Shown here in pieces: positions 7,387-16,415 of a stretch of DNA of 64,000 nt. This stretch comes from Jatrophihabitans sp963775175. Its GTDB lineage: Bacteria > Actinomycetota > Actinomycetes > Mycobacteriales > Jatrophihabitantaceae. The notes under the pieces were generated by a model, which had not been told where the DNA came from, made no database searches, and saw only the letters and a program-made list of their open reading frames with translations. The stretch spans positions 1,736,001 to 1,800,000 of the forward strand of contig CAVZHT010000002.1 in the NCBI GenBank assembly GCA_963775175.1. The letters are read 5' to 3'. Numbering within the stretch: position 1 is the first letter of the stretch; every line of letters begins with the position of its first letter. The position numbers and the translations under genes were made by a program.

Positions 7387-8705
7387 CGCCGGCCTCGCCC
7401 ACCGCGGCCCGCAGCTGCCGCCACGCGTCGGCGACCGTCGTCGTGTCGTGCAGGTCCTGCTGCAGGAACGCCTCGAGGCCCGGCCACAGGGCGAGCGCCC
7501 GGTCGGCGCTCGGGTTCGTCCCGCCGACGTACGCGCCGATCTCGACCATCTCCTTGATGTCGCGGCGGGCGGCGAGCAGCCGGCGGGTCTCTTGGGCCAG
7601 CGCCCGCTCGGCCGGGTCGGTGATCGCGCCCGCGACCCGCGACACCGAGCCCAGCACGTCGATGCTCGGGAAGTGGCCGGCGTTGGCGAGGCGACGGTCG
7701 AGGGCGATGTGCCCGTCGAGGATCGAGCGGGCGCTGTCGGCGATCGGCTCGTTGTGGTCGTCGCCCTCGACGAGGACGGTGTAGAGGCCGGTGATCGAAC
7801 CGCGCTCGCCGCCCCCGGCCCGTTCGAGCAGCCGGGGCAGCATCGCGAACACCGACGGCGGGTAGCCCCGGGTGGTCGGCGGCTCGCCGGCGGAGAGGCC
7901 GATCTCGCGCTGGGCGGTGGCGACCCGGGTGACGCTGTCCATCAGCAGCAGGACGTCGCGGCCGGTGTCGCGGAACCACTCGGCGATGCGGGTGGCGACG
8001 GAAGGCGGCGCGGAGCCGGACCATCGGTGGCTGGTCGGAGGTCGCGACCACGACAACCGCGTTGCGCAGCCCCTCCGGGCCGAGGTCGTCCTCGAGGAAC
8101 TCGCGCACCTCACGGCCCCGCTCACCGATCAGGGCGACGACGGTGACGTCGGCGGCGGTGCCGCGGGTGATCATCGACAGCAGGCTGGACTTGCCGACTC
8201 CGCTGCCGGCGAAGATGCCCATCCGCTGGCCCCGGCCGACCGGGATCAGGGTGTCGATCGCGCGGACGCCGAGCGGCAGGGCGGTGTCGACCCGGCGCCG
8301 GGTGAGCGGGTCGGGCGGGGCGGCCTCGACCGAGAGGCGGGCCAGGCCGGTCGGCAGCGGGCGGCCGTCGAGCGGGCGGCCCAGCCCGTCCAGGACCCGG
8401 CCGAGCAGCGATTCGCCGACCCGTACCGGCATCGGGTGGCCGGTGGCGGTCACCGGGTCGCCGGCGCCGATCCCGGCGACCGAGCCGAGGGGCAGGCAGG
8501 TCGCGGCGTCGTCGTGGATCGCGACGACCTCGGCCGGCGTCGCGTGCCCCGTCCCGATGAGGACGAGATCGCCGACCCGGGCCGGGATGCCGCAGACCGA
8601 CACCGAGAGCCCGCGCACGTCGCCGACCCGGCCGCGCACGAGCGGTGCGGCGGCGTCGACGGCGGTGGCCACGGTGAGGTCGAAGCGGTCGAGGGTCGTG
8701 GTCAC
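7379..8705 (-). CDS. fliI: Flagellum-specific export ATPase FliI, with one apparent frameshift
   Basis: The ATPase of the flagellar type III exporter, related to F1-ATPase beta subunits. It shows the Walker A region GIFAGSGVGKSSLLSMI, IGERGREVREF and a Walker B region ending LLLMDSVTRVA. The downstream half (ATRIAEWFRDTGRDVLL onward) is in another frame. One extra base at 8000-8001, in the codons before ATRIAEW, explains the break and the span of 3n+1. Corrected length is about 441 residues, normal for FliI. The GTG start overlaps the fliH stop (GTGA). Confidence 0.9.
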
Positions 8706-9415
8706 GGGGCCAGTACCTCGCGGACGCGGGCGAGGCCCGCCCGGATGCGGGCGTCGATCTCGGTGGCGCCGGTGGTGGCGACGGCGTCGCCGTCGGCCAG
8801 GGCCGGGTCGACCACGAGCGTGAACGAGCGCGTCGAGACCGGGTCGGGCTCGCCCTGCGCGGTGAGCACGGCGTGGTCGGCCGGGCTGACCCGGACGGTC
8901 AGCGGCTCGTTGGCCGGGGCGAGGGCGAGCACCCGGGCCAGCGCGGCCGGCGCCCGCACGGCGTCGTCGCGCAGGGCGTGACCCACGAGGGCCTCGGCCA
9001 CGGCGAACGCCGACTCGAGCACGAGCCGCTCGAGCTGCTCGACCGTGGGCAGGGCCCGCCGCTCGAGGGTGGCCGCGGCCGCGTCCAGCCCGGCGACGCA
9101 CCGCTGGACCTCGGCGCGCTGTTCGGCGAGCAGCTGATCGGCCTCGACCCGGCGCCGCAGGGCCTCGACGGCGGCCTCGGCCTGCGCGGCCCGGATGCCG
9201 CTCGCCCAGCCCGCGGTGTAGCCGGCGGCGTGCGCGGCGGCGCGGGCGTCGGCGAGCAGGTCGTCGGGCACGGCGGCCGATCCGGCCACCTCGAACAGCT
9301 GCCAGGCCGTGTCGCTCGCCACGGCGGTGGCCCCGGCCGAGCGCAGTTCGCTCGGCTGCCAGCTGACGACGGACGCGGCCGCCGTCGCCTCAGGCGACGA
9401 AGGCATCCTCGTCAC
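8702..9415 (-). CDS. fliH: Flagellar assembly protein FliH
   Basis: A 237-residue protein with a GxxxG-like helical stretch (AAAHAAGYTAGWASGIRAA, about residues 60-80) and long helices that in FliH bind FliI and hold the ATPase at the export gate. The C-terminal part (about 140-237) resembles the FliH/YscL domain. The reading frame overlaps the fliG end by 26 nt and its stop overlaps the GTG of fliI. Synteny fliG-fliH-fliI-fliJ is the strongest evidence. Confidence 0.87.
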   Translation of the reverse strand: MTRMPSSPEATAAASVVSWQPSELRSAGATAVASDTAWQLFEVAGSAAVPDDLLADARAAAHAAGYTAGWASGIRAAQAEAAVEALRRRVEADQLLAEQRAEVQRCVAGLDAAAATLERRALPTVEQLERLVLESAFAVAEALVGHALRDDAVRAPAALARVLALAPANEPLTVRVSPADHAVLTAQGEPDPVSTRSFTLVVDPALADGDAVATTGATEIDARIRAGLARVREVLAP

Positions 9416-10505
9416 CCCTGCCGACGACGATCTGCCCGGTCTCCTCGAGCTGACGGATGATCCGGACGATGCCGGCCTGCGCCTCCTCGACGACGCTCGC
9501 GCGCACCGGGCCGAGCATCTCGATCTCCTCGGCCAGGGTGAGCGCGGCCCGCTCGGACATGTTCTGCTGCACCTTCACCCGGACCTTGTCCGGCACGCCC
9601 TTGAGCGCGGTGGCGAGGTCGGTGACCTGCACCTCGCGCAGGACGAGCTGGATCGCACGGTCGTCCAGGCTCACCAGATCCTCGAACATGAACATCTGGC
9701 TGCGCACCTGCTCGGCCAGCACCGGGTCACACTGCTCGAGCCCGTCCATGATCAGCCGCTCGGTGCCGCGGTCGGCCCGGTTGATGATGTCGACGAGGGG
9801 ACGCAGCCCGCCGACGGCCGAGAGGTCGCTCGCGACGCCGAGGGACGAGAGGCGCCGCTCGAGCGAGGACTCGACCTGCCGGATCAGTTCGGGGGACGTG
9901 CGGTCCATCACCGCGATCCGGCGGGCGACGTCGGCCTGCAGTTCGCGGCCGAGCCCGGCGAGGACGGCGGCGGCGGGGCCGGCCGGCAGATGCGCGAGGA
10001 CCAGCGCGATCGTCTGCGGGTGCTCGTCGGAGAGGAACGACACGATCTGGCGGGCGTCCAGGTTCTGCATGAACGCGAACGGCAGTTCGACGAACGTCTG
10101 CGAGAGCCGGTCGAGCATCTCGGCGGCCCGCTCGGCGCCGACGGTGGCGAGCAGCAGGTCGCGGGCGAGCTCCAGGCCGCCTCGGGTCGTGGCTGCGCCG
10201 GTGGCGAGCATGCCGGCGAACTCGCCGAGCACGGCGGCGGACACCTCGTGCGGCACGTTGCCGAGCCGCGCGATCTCGGCCGAGAGGTCCTCGAGCTCGG
10301 CCTCGGAGAGCTCGCCCAGCACGCGGGCCGATTCGGTGCGGCCGAGCTGCAGGACGAGCACGGCGGCCTTCTGCCGGCCGGTGAGGCCGAGCAGCGGGTC
10401 CGGGCCGGCCGGGGCGGCCGGGGCGGCCGCAGGCGCGCCGTTCGGCTCGGCGCCGGGCAGCGGGACGACGGTGGCAAGTTCGGGCTCGAGTTCGGCGACG
10501 GTCAC
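9390..10505 (-). CDS. fliG: Flagellar motor switch protein FliG
   Basis: A 371-residue rotor protein that couples stator motion to rotation. The middle domain shows the conserved EHPQTIALVLAHLP segment. The C-terminal domain carries the charged torque helix (LDDRAIQLVLREVQVTDLAT), then LKGVPDKVRVKVQQNMSERA and EEIEMLGPVR. The first 40 residues are a lineage-specific Ala/Pro extension. The GTG start overlaps the fliF stop (GTGA), consistent with the tight FliF-FliG pairing in the rotor. Confidence 0.96.
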   Translation of the reverse strand: MTVAELEPELATVVPLPGAEPNGAPAAAPAAPAGPDPLLGLTGRQKAAVLVLQLGRTESARVLGELSEAELEDLSAEIARLGNVPHEVSAAVLGEFAGMLATGAATTRGGLELARDLLLATVGAERAAEMLDRLSQTFVELPFAFMQNLDARQIVSFLSDEHPQTIALVLAHLPAGPAAAVLAGLGRELQADVARRIAVMDRTSPELIRQVESSLERRLSSLGVASDLSAVGGLRPLVDIINRADRGTERLIMDGLEQCDPVLAEQVRSQMFMFEDLVSLDDRAIQLVLREVQVTDLATALKGVPDKVRVKVQQNMSERAALTLAEEIEMLGPVRASVVEEAQAGIVRIIRQLEETGQIVVGRGDEDAFVA

Positions 10506-12145
10506 CGCGAGCCTCCCTTCGGGCCGGTCAGCGAGTTCGCCCAGGGGCTACGGCCCCGGTCGTTGAGGTCGGAGTCCTTGCTGTTCAGCCAGCCGGAGAG
10601 CACGGTGGCGACGTCCTTCGGCTGCTCCTCGGCGAGGGTGAGCAGGGCCCGCCGGCGGGCGGCGGCCTCCCGGACCTCGACCGCGGGCGCGGTCGGCTGC
10701 GGCTCGACGGCCGGCGGCGGTGGGTCGACCGGGTCGAGGCCGAAGAGGTCGTCGTTCTCGAACGGCGGCTCCGGCGTCTTGCGCTTGCGGCGGCTGGCCA
10801 GCCAGGTGCCGATCAGCACGGCGAGCAGCGCGGCGGCGAGCAGCCCCTGCTTGAGGTAGGACATCAACTGGTCGTGCGCCTTCTTCGCCGCGTCGGCCTT
10901 GGCGGCGGCGGCGGACTGCTTGGCGGCGGCCTTGGCCGCGGACTGGTCGAAGCCCATCGCCTGGATGGAGAGCGTGTCGCCGCGGGCCGCGTTGAAGCCG
11001 GAGGCCGAGCGGATCAGCGAGTTGACCCGGGCCAGGTTCACACCCTTGACCGAGCTGTCGAGCAGCACGCCGATGGCCTGCTTGTTCAGCGAGCCGGGCG
11101 CGTTGACGACGGTCTGCGTCTTCGTGCCCAGTGCGTTGTCGCGGGTATCGGTCGTCTTGCTGTACGCGCCGTTGCCGCCGGTCGGCGACTTGGTCGCGGC
11201 CGTCCCGGCGCCGAGGGTGCCGCCGTTGGCCTGCGTCCCGCTGTAGTTCTCCTTGGTGATCTGCTCCGACAGCGGCGGGTTCTTCGGGTCGTAGACGTAG
11301 CTGCGGGTGGTCGTGCTGGTCTTGTCGAAGTTGAGGTCGCTGTTGACCGTGACGACGGCGTGGCCGGTGCCGACGATCGGGATGATCAGCGCCTGCAGCC
11401 GGGCCGCCTCGCGGGCGTTGTAGTCCTCGACGGCCTGGGTGCGGGTGTCGGCCCCGGTGCTGCCGGCGACGCCCTGACCGGGGGCGGCGAGCAACTCGCC
11501 GTTGGAGTCGGTGACCGTGACGTCGTCGGCCGAGAGGTTCGGCACGCTCGAGCTGACGAGCGACACGATCGACTTGACCTGCTGCGTGGTCAGCTGGGTG
11601 CCGTTGGTCAGGCCGAGCAGGACGGCGGCCGTGGGCTTCTGCGTCCCGTCGTTGAAGACGTTCTGCTGCGGGATCGCGAGGTGCACCGACGCGCTCTGCA
11701 CGCCGGCGATGGCCTGGATCGTCTTGCCGAGCTCGCCCTCGATGGCGCGCTGGTAGTCGACCTGCTGCTTGAACTCGGAGGTGGTGACGCCTTCCTTGTC
11801 CAGCAGCGAGTAGCCGGTCTGGCTCGACGACGGCAGGCCGGCCGAGCTCATCTTCAGGCGGGTGTCGTACACCTTGCTCTGCGGGACGAGGACCTCGGTG
11901 CCGGCGGCGGCGAGCTTGTACGGCACGCCCTCGGAGTTGAGCTTGTCGACGATCGAGCTCGCGTCGCTGGCGGCGAGGTTCGTGTACAGCGGCGCGTACG
12001 TCTCCGACGTGTTCCACGTCGCGTACAGGATCCCGCCGACGAGCAGCGCGAGCACGGCGAAGACCGTGACCGCCTTCTGCCCGGCCGAGAAGCCCTTGAA
12101 GTCGTTCCACACCCGCTGCGCGAGTGCGAGCAGTTGCTCCTTCAT
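10502..12145 (-). CDS. fliF: Flagellar MS-ring protein FliF
   Basis: A 547-residue MS-ring subunit. The first membrane helix is about residues 24-44 (AVTVFAVLALLVGGILYATW) and the second about 437-455 (GLLAAALLAVLIGTWLA). Between them lie the ring-building motifs, including NLAASDASSIVDKLNSEGVPY, QVDYQRAIEGELGKTIQAI and SVHLAIPQQNVF. The C-terminal tail (RRRALLTLAEEQPKDVATVL) is the cytoplasmic FliG-binding segment. It follows fliE in a TGATG overlap. The MS ring is the first structure assembled and houses the exporter. Confidence 0.96.
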   Translation of the reverse strand: MKEQLLALAQRVWNDFKGFSAGQKAVTVFAVLALLVGGILYATWNTSETYAPLYTNLAASDASSIVDKLNSEGVPYKLAAAGTEVLVPQSKVYDTRLKMSSAGLPSSSQTGYSLLDKEGVTTSEFKQQVDYQRAIEGELGKTIQAIAGVQSASVHLAIPQQNVFNDGTQKPTAAVLLGLTNGTQLTTQQVKSIVSLVSSSVPNLSADDVTVTDSNGELLAAPGQGVAGSTGADTRTQAVEDYNAREAARLQALIIPIVGTGHAVVTVNSDLNFDKTSTTTRSYVYDPKNPPLSEQITKENYSGTQANGGTLGAGTAATKSPTGGNGAYSKTTDTRDNALGTKTQTVVNAPGSLNKQAIGVLLDSSVKGVNLARVNSLIRSASGFNAARGDTLSIQAMGFDQSAAKAAAKQSAAAAKADAAKKAHDQLMSYLKQGLLAAALLAVLIGTWLASRRKRKTPEPPFENDDLFGLDPVDPPPPAVEPQPTAPAVEVREAAARRRALLTLAEEQPKDVATVLSGWLNSKDSDLNDRGRSPWANSLTGPKGGSR

Positions 12146-12468
12146 CAGGCCTGCATCCCCATGATCGTGTTGAAGGCGGTGACGGCCTTGTTCTCGAGCG
12201 TGGTCGCCATCTGGGTCATCAACGTGGCCTGGGTGGCGGCGATCGTGTACTGGGCCGGGTCGGTGAGCGTGCCGGTGGCGGCCTGCACGGCGAGGCTGTC
12301 GGCGTTGGTCTGCGCGCCCTGGACGGCGTCCAGGCCGCGGCCGAGTTCGGCGGCGAACGACGCGCCGGTCGACGCGCCCGCGGCACCGGCGGCCGGCGCG
12401 GCGCCGGCGACCGCGCCGGCCCCGCCGATCGGGGCGATGGCACCGATGGCGCCGATGGCGGCGGTCAT
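12145..12468 (-). CDS. fliE: Flagellar hook-basal body complex protein FliE
   Basis: A 107-residue FliE, the adaptor between the MS ring and the rod. The family C-terminus is clear: YTIAATQATLMTQMATTLEN followed by KAVTAFNTIMGMQA, with the typical Ala-Phe-x-x-Ile-Met-x-Met-Gln ending. The N-terminal 35 residues are low-complexity Gly/Ala. It lies between flgC and fliF, as in most flgBC-fliE operons, with single-base overlaps at both ends. Confidence 0.92.
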   Translation of the reverse strand: MTAAIGAIGAIAPIGGAGAVAGAAPAAGAAGASTGASFAAELGRGLDAVQGAQTNADSLAVQAATGTLTDPAQYTIAATQATLMTQMATTLENKAVTAFNTIMGMQA

Positions 12469-12875
12469 CAGATCCCCTTGCCGATCTGGATGGCCGACTT
12501 GTAGATGTCGGTCGACCGCTCGACCACGTTCGCGTTCGCCTGGAAGGCGCGCTGGGCCATGATCAGGTTCCCCATCTGCTCGCTCATGTCGATGTCCGGG
12601 CGGCGCACATAACCCTTCGCGTCGGCGACGGGGTTGTTCGGGTCGTACTCGAGGACGCCCTGGGGGCTCGATTCCGGCAGGCCGGTCTCGGTCACGCCGT
12701 GGCCGACGCCGTCGGTGCCGGGGGCGATCGGCTGCACCTGCACGTACTGGGCCTGGAAGGCGGGGCCGGACGTCGGCGAGACGTCGTTGACGTTGGCGAT
12801 GTTGTTGGCGAGCACGTCGAGCCAGGTGCGGTACGCGGTCAGCCCGGTGCCCGAGGTGTCGATGGCGTCGAACAT
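12468..12875 (-). CDS. flgC: Flagellar basal-body rod protein FlgC
   Basis: A 135-residue proximal rod protein. It begins MFDAIDTSGTGLTAYRTWLD, carries the rod motif VLANNIANVND, the mid-region YVRRPDIDMSEQMGNLIMA and the C-terminal coiled RAFQANANVVERSTDIYKSA. ATG at 12873-12875 gives the usual FlgC length; the longer upstream open frame has no rod similarity. It is 5 bp downstream of flgB. Confidence 0.94.
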   Translation of the reverse strand: MFDAIDTSGTGLTAYRTWLDVLANNIANVNDVSPTSGPAFQAQYVQVQPIAPGTDGVGHGVTETGLPESSPQGVLEYDPNNPVADAKGYVRRPDIDMSEQMGNLIMAQRAFQANANVVERSTDIYKSAIQIGKGI

Positions 12876-12880
12876 CGCGC

Positions 12881-13222
12881 TCAGCCCTTCAGCACGGTGC
12901 TGATCAGCCCGTACTTCGAGGTGAGGGCGCCGGTGAGCAACTGCTCCTGCAGTCCGGTCTTCGTCGCCGTGACGACCTCGCTGTCGAGGCTGACGTTGTT
13001 GCCGTTGATGCCGGGCAGGTCGCCGCTCGGGGTGACGGCGACGGCGGCCTTGGTCGGGTCGCCGCCCTCGAGGGCCGCGGCCAGACTGCTCTCGAAGTCG
13101 ACGTTGCTGGCGGTGAAGCCGGGAGTCTCGAGGTTGGCGATGTTGTTGGCGGTCACCTGCTGCCGGGTCGACAGCCCGGAGATCGCTGTCTGTAGTGACA
13201 GCGATGCGATGTCGTCGAGCAC
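12881..13222 (-). CDS. flgB: Flagellar basal-body rod protein FlgB
   Basis: A 113-residue proximal rod subunit with the conserved ALSTRQQVTANNIAN-type region (here LSTRQQVTANNIANLETPG) and the C-terminal LLTGALTSKYGLISTVLKG. It is the first gene of the long minus-strand flagellar operon that continues to fliK-flgD-flgE. A FliA-type promoter lies about 70 bp upstream, giving a predicted leader of about 60 nt. Confidence 0.94.
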   Translation of the reverse strand: MLDDIASLSLQTAISGLSTRQQVTANNIANLETPGFTASNVDFESSLAAALEGGDPTKAAVAVTPSGDLPGINGNNVSLDSEVVTATKTGLQEQLLTGALTSKYGLISTVLKG

Positions 13223-13289
13223 GGTGGGTCCTTAGGGCGAACGCGCCGATCCATCGGCTGTCCAGGGGAGCGATCCGTGCTCGGGTTCT

Positions 13290-13317
13290 CCATCGGCCAC
13301 CGCCTCGGTTTTCTTTA
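13290..13317 (-). promoter_or_regulatory. FliA-type promoter for the flgB operon
   Basis: On the minus strand TAAA (13314-13317), a 16-nt spacer and GCCGATGG (13290-13297), close to the flagellar sigma consensus and to the other promoters in the locus. It would drive the early basal-body operon from the sigma factor that usually serves late genes. Confidence 0.65.
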
Positions 13318-13390
13318 GCGCTGACTTCACACCAATGTCGATCTTCGCTCCGCGGCCGCGGACGGGTGGTGCCGAACGGGCGCGGACTGC

Positions 13391-13714
13391 TCAGACTCGA
13401 CGGTCGAGCAGCCGCGGCGCGGCGACCGAGACCAGCGGCGCCGGGCGGGTCGGTACCTGCCACTCGCGCAACGTGGCGGCGAGCTCGGCCTCGAGTTCCT
13501 GGATGCGGTCGCGCAGCCGGCCGACCCGCTCGCGCAGGTGCTCGGGCACCGGCGGCATGGCGGCGAGCGGCGGCAGGACGAGCACCTCCGGCTCGGGGAC
13601 CACTGCATCGAGATCGCGGGCGCTCGCTACGAGGGCGGCGCTGCGCTCCGCGTCCGCCTCGACCGCGGCGAGCACGTCCTCCCAGGAGTCCCACGACTCC
13701 GGCGAGGCACTCAC
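13391..13714 (-). CDS. Small hypothetical protein after fliS (possible FliT-like position)
   Basis: A 107-residue protein with an acidic N-terminus (SPESWDSWEDVLAAVEADAE), a Pro-rich middle and a predicted coiled helix (HLRERVGRLRDRIQELEAEL, about residues 59-78). I do not recognise the family. It is co-oriented with fliD-fliS and starts 1 bp after the fliS stop, the place where fliT chaperones often occur. A FliT-like or other filament-export role is possible but rests only on position and helical character. Confidence 0.7.
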   Translation of the reverse strand: MSASPESWDSWEDVLAAVEADAERSAALVASARDLDAVVPEPEVLVLPPLAAMPPVPEHLRERVGRLRDRIQELEAELAATLREWQVPTRPAPLVSVAAPRLLDRRV

Positions 13715-13715
13715 G

Positions 13716-14132
13716 TCAGCTCACCCAGGCCCCTGCCGCGAGCGGCGCGGGATCGGCCGGCGCGAGCTCGTTGGCGATCTTGGCCCAGGCGAAGCGCAGG
13801 GTCTCGACGATCTCGGTGACGCCGCGCAGGCGGTCGGTGTCGCCACCCCGCACGGCGATGAGCTCGCGCAGCAGGTACCCGTAGATGGCGGCCAGGTTCT
13901 CGCCCAGCTGCCCGACGGACTCGTCGAGGCTGGCCCGCAACTCGGCGACGATCTGCATCGCGTGGTCGATGTGCTCGCTCGGCTGCGCCGCGGAGGCGGC
14001 GGCCGCCCGGGTGAGGTCGAGCGTCAACCGGTCGTACAGCATCGCGACGCGCTGGGCCGGGCTTGCGGTCAGCACGCGTTCTCGGAGGTACCGGGTGCGG
14101 AGTTCGTCGGCGTTCATCGCGGGCCCGCTCAC
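13716..14132 (-). CDS. fliS: Flagellin export chaperone FliS
   Basis: About 138 residues of helical FliS, which binds the flagellin C-terminus and prevents premature polymerisation. Family features are LRTRYLRERVLTASPAQRVA, MLYDRLTLDLTRA and YGYLLRELIAVRGGD. The GTG at 14130-14132 overlaps the fliD stop (GTGA). An in-frame ATG 15 nt downstream (14117) gives a more typical start at MNADELR, so the first five residues are uncertain. It follows fliD directly, as usual. Confidence 0.92.
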   Translation of the reverse strand: MSGPAMNADELRTRYLRERVLTASPAQRVAMLYDRLTLDLTRAAAASAAQPSEHIDHAMQIVAELRASLDESVGQLGENLAAIYGYLLRELIAVRGGDTDRLRGVTEIVETLRFAWAKIANELAPADPAPLAAGAWVS

Positions 14133-15451
14133 TGGGAGTTCGAGTTGGAGGACTGGTTCTTGAACATCGACGTCAGGTACGTCGACTGCGACTGCAGCTT
14201 CGCCAGCGCCGTCTGCATCGCGGTGTACTTGGCCTGCAGCGTCACCTGCATGTCGGCGAGGCGGGTCGTCCAGGTGTCGATCTGCTTGTTGAGCGCGGTC
14301 TCCGCGTCCTTCGCCGACTGGCTGCCCTGGGTCAGCGTGCCGGCGGTCGGGTCGATGGCCATCGTCGCCGTGGCGTCCAGGTTGGTCGCGAACGATCCGC
14401 TGATCGCGGTCTTCGTGCCGGCCGGGTCGGCGGCGTACGCGGCGGCGAACGCGGCCGGGTCGAAGGACAGCGAGCCGTACCGGTCCATGTCGATGCCGTA
14501 GGTCTTGAACGATCCGCCGGACGCGGTTCCCTGACTGACGGCCGACAGCAGCGACTGCTGCAGCATCTGCACGTCGGAGTTGCCCTGCAGGATGTCGCCC
14601 TTGCCGATGTTCTGGCCGATCGCGCTGCTGGCGGCGTTCACCGCGTCGACCAGCGCTTTGACCTTGTCGCTCATCGACTGCTCGTCGCTGGCGACGGTGA
14701 CGGTGACGCCGGTGGCGAGCGCGCTCACCGAGAAGGTGACGCCGGGGATGACTCCGGTGAACGTGTTGGTGGAGGAGCTGACGGTGTACCCGCCGGGCAG
14801 GCCGGCGCCGACACCGATCTGGGCGTCCTGCGCAGCGACGACGGTCTGGGCGGCCGTGTCGAAGCCGCTCGACGTGAACGAGTGCGCCGCGCCGCTGCTG
14901 GTGGAGCTGAGTTGCAGGACGGTGCCGGTGTCGGTGTTGACCACCGCGGCCCGCACGCCGATGTTCGCGGTGTTGACGGCCGAGGCCACGTCGGCCGCGC
15001 TGCCCGAGGCGAGCGTGATCTGGTGCGCGGTGCCGTCGGCCGTGGTGATGGTGAGGCCGTTCGCGGGCGTGCTGGTCACGTTGCCCGAGCTGTCGGCGGC
15101 GACCGTGCTGATCTGCGCCTTGGCCAGCGCGAGGACGTCGAACGTCGTGGTGCCGGCGACGGCGGCCGTCGAGCTGGTCGCGACGACGCCGGGGTCGGAC
15201 GAGGTGGCGCTGGTCGCCGTCCAGGCGAACGGGTCGGTGAGCGCCTGCGCCGCGGTCTGCATGGCGGTGATCTTCATGGTGACCGTCTGGTAGGCCGTGT
15301 CGATCGCCTGCTCGACGGCCAGCTGGTTCTTCAGCCGCGTCTGCGGCAGGGCCGCGGCCTGCATGATCTGGCCGACCAGCGCGGTGGTGTCGATCTGCCC
15401 CGCGGCGCCGCCGAGGAGGCCGGAGACGCTGAAGCTGCTCGGCGCGGTCAT
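14129..15451 (-). CDS. fliD: Flagellar filament capping protein FliD
   Basis: A 440-residue filament cap. The N-terminal FliD domain shows GQIDTTALVGQIMQAAALPQ and the following helix. The variable middle is Ala/Thr/Ser/Val-rich. The C-terminal domain includes TSSTNTFTGVIPGVTFS-like and VDAVNAASSAIGQNIGKGD segments, and the last 70 residues are coiled coil (LNKQIDTWTTRLADMQVTLQ). The cap folds flagellin at the filament tip. No own promoter is visible, so it may depend on readthrough past the hairpin behind fliC. Confidence 0.93.
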   Translation of the reverse strand: MTAPSSFSVSGLLGGAAGQIDTTALVGQIMQAAALPQTRLKNQLAVEQAIDTAYQTVTMKITAMQTAAQALTDPFAWTATSATSSDPGVVATSSTAAVAGTTTFDVLALAKAQISTVAADSSGNVTSTPANGLTITTADGTAHQITLASGSAADVASAVNTANIGVRAAVVNTDTGTVLQLSSTSSGAAHSFTSSGFDTAAQTVVAAQDAQIGVGAGLPGGYTVSSSTNTFTGVIPGVTFSVSALATGVTVTVASDEQSMSDKVKALVDAVNAASSAIGQNIGKGDILQGNSDVQMLQQSLLSAVSQGTASGGSFKTYGIDMDRYGSLSFDPAAFAAAYAADPAGTKTAISGSFATNLDATATMAIDPTAGTLTQGSQSAKDAETALNKQIDTWTTRLADMQVTLQAKYTAMQTALAKLQSQSTYLTSMFKNQSSNSNSQ

Positions 15452-15493
15452 GGCGGTCCTCCGGTTCCGGTCGGCGGGGTGGGTTGAACGTCG

Positions 15494-15531
15494 GACGCGG
15501 GCGGGCCGTTGGTGCGCGGCCCGCCCGCGTC
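15494..15531 (-). terminator. Strong hairpin behind fliC
   Basis: A perfect 15-bp GC-rich stem (15494-15508 with 15517-15531) and an 8-nt loop, 15 bp after the fliC stop. No clear U-tract follows. It may end or stabilise the abundant flagellin mRNA while letting part of transcription reach fliD. Confidence 0.75.
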
Positions 15532-15545
15532 GACGGTGGTGCGAA

Positions 15546-16372
15546 CTACTGGAGCAGCTTCAGGATCGCCTGGGGGGCGGAGTTCGCCTGGGCGAGCACC
15601 GAGGTGGCGGCCTGGGTGAGGATCTGCGACTGGGTCATGTGCGTGACCTCGGTCGCCAGGTCGGCGTCGGTGATGTTCGACCGCGAGGCCGTGACGTTCT
15701 GGATCGCGGTGTTGAGGTTGCTGACGGTGTAGTTCAGCTGGTTCTGCGTCGCACCGATCGTCGACCGGCTGGCCGAGACCGTTGCCAGTGCGGCGTTGAT
15801 GCTGGTGATCGCGGTCTGCGCACCGGCCGAGGTCGTGACGTCGACCGAGTTGGTGCCCAGCGTGGTCGAGTCCGACTTGGTGAGCGCCATGGTGATCTGC
15901 TCACCGGCGTTCGCGCCGACCTGGAACACGCCGACCGAGGCGGTGTACGAGCCGTCGAGCAGCTTGGTGCCACCGAACGCGGTCTGGGCCGAGATGTTGT
16001 CCAGCTGGGTGTTCAGGTTGGTGATCTCGGACTGGGCCGCGGTGACGGCCGCGGTGTCCTGCGAGCCGACGTTCGAGGCCTGGACGGCCAGCGTCCGCAT
16101 GCGCTGCAGGATGTTCTGCGCGGTACCCAGGGCGCCATCGGCGATCTGCGCGACGTTGATGCCGTCCTGGGCGTTGGACACGGCCTGGGTGAGGCCGTTG
16201 ATCTGGCTGGTCAGGCCCTGGCTGATCGACAGGCCGGCCGCGTCGTCCGCGGCCTTGTTGATCCGCAGACCGGAGGACAGCCGCTCGAAGGCGCTCTCGA
16301 GCTGCCCTGGTTCGTCGACAGGTTCTTGTACGCGTTGAGCGCTGCGACGTTGGTGTTGATGCGAAGACTCAT
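15546..16372 (-). CDS. fliC: Flagellin FliC, with one apparent frameshift
   Basis: The filament subunit. The N-terminal D0/D1 part reads MSLRINTNVAALNAYKNLST, then in another frame LESAFERLSSGLRINKAADD and AAGLSISQGLTSQINGL. The C-terminal D1/D0 part includes QNQLNYTVSNLNTAIQNVTA and ends SAPQAILKLLQ. One missing base near the C-run 16305-16307 (plus strand) accounts for the break and the 3n+2 span. Corrected length is about 275 residues, a small flagellin with almost no variable D2/D3 region. A FliA-type promoter and two GGA-loop hairpins precede it. Confidence 0.92.
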
Positions 16373-16389
16373 TGTTTGTCTCCCAAACA
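16373..16389 (-). promoter_or_regulatory. Putative CsrA-binding hairpin over the fliC ribosome site
   Basis: The mRNA reads TGTTTG-GGAGA-CAAACA directly before the ATG: a 6-bp stem whose loop is the Shine-Dalgarno GGAGA. CsrA binds GGA in hairpin loops and blocks ribosomes. csrA and its antagonist fliW are encoded about 4 kb away, as in the known hag/CsrA/FliW circuit of Bacillus. Confidence 0.7.
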
Positions 16390-16415
16390 GAGTCTCGGTG
16401 CCCGGTGTTGGGCAT

